DNA from: Mnemiopsis leidyi
Taxonomy: Eukaryota; Ctenophora; Tentaculata; Lobata; Bolinopsidae
Length of the DNA: 46,838 nt
Assembly: GCA_000226015.1 (NCBI GenBank)
Contig: JH153265.1
Coordinates: forward strand, 393,878 to 440,715
Direction: 5' to 3'
The first letter of the stretch is position 1. Each line of letters opens with the position of its first letter. The position numbers and the translations under genes were made by a program. This document shows, in pieces, positions 45,728 to 46,838 of this stretch. Under the pieces are notes generated by a model. The model was given only the letters and a program-made list of their open reading frames with translations. It was not told the DNA's origin and did not search any database.

Positions 45728-46415
45728 CACTCATCCCCCGATTAACCCGGCCCCGATTTACTGGGTCACCTGATTTACCAGGCGTCTTTCCTTTCCCCCC
45801 GAAATTTTAGCTAAAAATTTTTTTCAAACTGTTTTTAAAAATTTTGCTGCAATGGAAATTTATGATGATTAACCAAGAATAGAGTTGTTGGATCGTTTCA
45901 TGTCGTAGTGTGTAGTGGTAACTACGTATGACACACTAGCATTAACAATGCAAGCGTTACACCTTGTTAGCTCAACAGCCTGGTGTTCTCGTAGTATCAC
46001 ATTGGCCCTTATGGTACTGCTTGACATCAGTGCTCGGATGACTGGATCTTGCCCTGTCAATGCAAGGATGTGATGTGATCGCATGAAAGGAAAAGAGTAC
46101 TGTAATGTGATACACTACAAGAATATGTAACATAAGGTATCATACTAAGCTCTGGAACAATTTGCCCAGTACAAACTCCAGTATTTCCAGGCCAATTGTT
46201 AAATTTGGTTGTTAATACTATGTAACACAGTTGGACTAACTCTTTGTACTTATTAAACATTGTTCCAATGACAAAAAGATGGTATATAGACACATAAGAG
46301 ACAATTTAGATCCAATTTCCGGCCCCAAATGGCACTCCCCCGATTTACCGGGTCCCCCAATTTACCATGCATTTTTGCTTGCCCCTGAAAAGCCCGGTAA
46401 ATCGAGGGATGACTG
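45728..46415. mobile_element. Mariner/pogo-like MITE, ~690 bp, TA target site
   Basis: The left end CACTCATCCCCCGATTAACC (from 45728) and the reverse complement of the right end, CAGTCATCCCTCGATTTACC (to 46415), form imperfect terminal inverted repeats. Both ends are flanked by TA (45726-45727 and 46416-46417), as expected for Tc1/mariner/pogo insertions. Subterminal CCGATTTACYGGGT motifs recur inside both ends. The interior has no transposase frame, so it is non-autonomous. It is old, judging by TIR divergence. Confidence 0.82.
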
Positions 46416-46596
46416 TAATAAGCTAAGCTCGATGAGACATTGCGACCCATTTTTACATTCCCCTTAACATGTTCATGCCGACATGATGTTTAGTTCAATA
46501 TCTTGGTCGTGCAGTAACGCTAACATTTGTACTTGTGATTATTATATCTTGTCCAATAAAAGAGACAACATGTGCCTATTTGACTAAATACGAATA

Positions 46597-46838
46597 CGTG
46601 GGGACCTTATCGAAGCTTTCAAAGCAACTAGTGGTTTGACTGACTATGGGCCAGGTTTGTTTAAAATGAGCAGATCTGGTCGCAATCTTGTGTCATCCAA
46701 TAGATGTTGTAAGTAGTGTTACTAAAGTAAAGAATCTTCATTGTTCTTTTCTTCAGAGCGAGTTTTTCCATTCTGGAACAAGCTCCCTCAAGAAGTAAAG
46801 AATTCTTCATCTTGTTTAAGCTTTAAAATGAGTTTAGA
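46597..46838 (+). pseudogene. Non-LTR retrotransposon reverse transcriptase, C-terminal remnant
   Basis: Plus-strand translation gives RGDLIEAFKATSGLTDYGPG and LFKMSRSGRNLVSS. After frame-breaking stops near 46710-46730 it resumes with FFSSERVFPFWNKLPQEVKN and SSSCLSFKMSL. The RGDLIEaFK and RV.P.WN.LPqeV...S...FK motifs are typical of the C-terminal end of CR1/L2/Jockey-type reverse transcriptases. There are in-frame stops and no upstream catalytic domains in the window, so this is a 5'-truncated, decayed copy running off the right edge. Confidence 0.85.

Overview
This window is nuclear DNA from an animal. It is AT-rich with rare GC-rich patches. The genes are broken by GT-AG introns of roughly 0.1-3.4 kb, there is no operon or Shine-Dalgarno structure, and minisatellites and small fold-back transposons are abundant. 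The gene content (a class-A GPCR, a PDZ scaffold and motile-cilium proteins) fits a metazoan. An invertebrate, possibly a non-bilaterian, is a guess I cannot test here. I rebuilt the genes by hand from splice sites and required reading phase to agree across every junction.

Layout. (1) 1-2160: a composite satellite, made of a 21-bp minisatellite, a ~275-bp unit and a 15-bp minisatellite, followed by second copies of the first two. (2) 2160-3330: no gene seen. (3) 3676-22334, minus strand: a 25-exon gene predicted to encode ~1471 residues. It is Ser/Pro/Arg-rich and mostly disordered, with one PDZ domain at the C-terminus. Its introns hold two copies of a MITE-like repeat, a fold-back element and two adjacent long palindromes. 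(4) 22335-35171: about 12.8 kb without a convincing gene. It holds CCAAT/X-box promoter-like patches, an ATGG-based repeat block, a 218-bp tandem duplication and one GC-rich island that may hide an exon. (5) 35172-38731, plus strand: an 8-exon rhodopsin-family GPCR (554 aa) with a degenerate DRY motif and a long tail. (6) 39128-43583, minus strand: three closely spaced genes, RSPH9 (radial spoke head), a C11orf65/MFI homologue in one exon, and an unrecognised 117-aa protein. RSPH9 places this block in motile-cilium biology. (7) 43584-46838: repeats, including a ~690-bp mariner/pogo-like MITE with TA flanks and a decayed non-LTR retrotransposon reverse-transcriptase tail running off the window end.

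The most unusual signal is that short tandem arrays repeatedly sit exactly on exon boundaries and copy the splice sites: three acceptors and one donor are duplicated outright in two unrelated genes, a second donor has an array starting at it, and one stop codon lies inside an array unit. I find no sign of a prokaryotic-style system, CRISPR array or tRNA gene.
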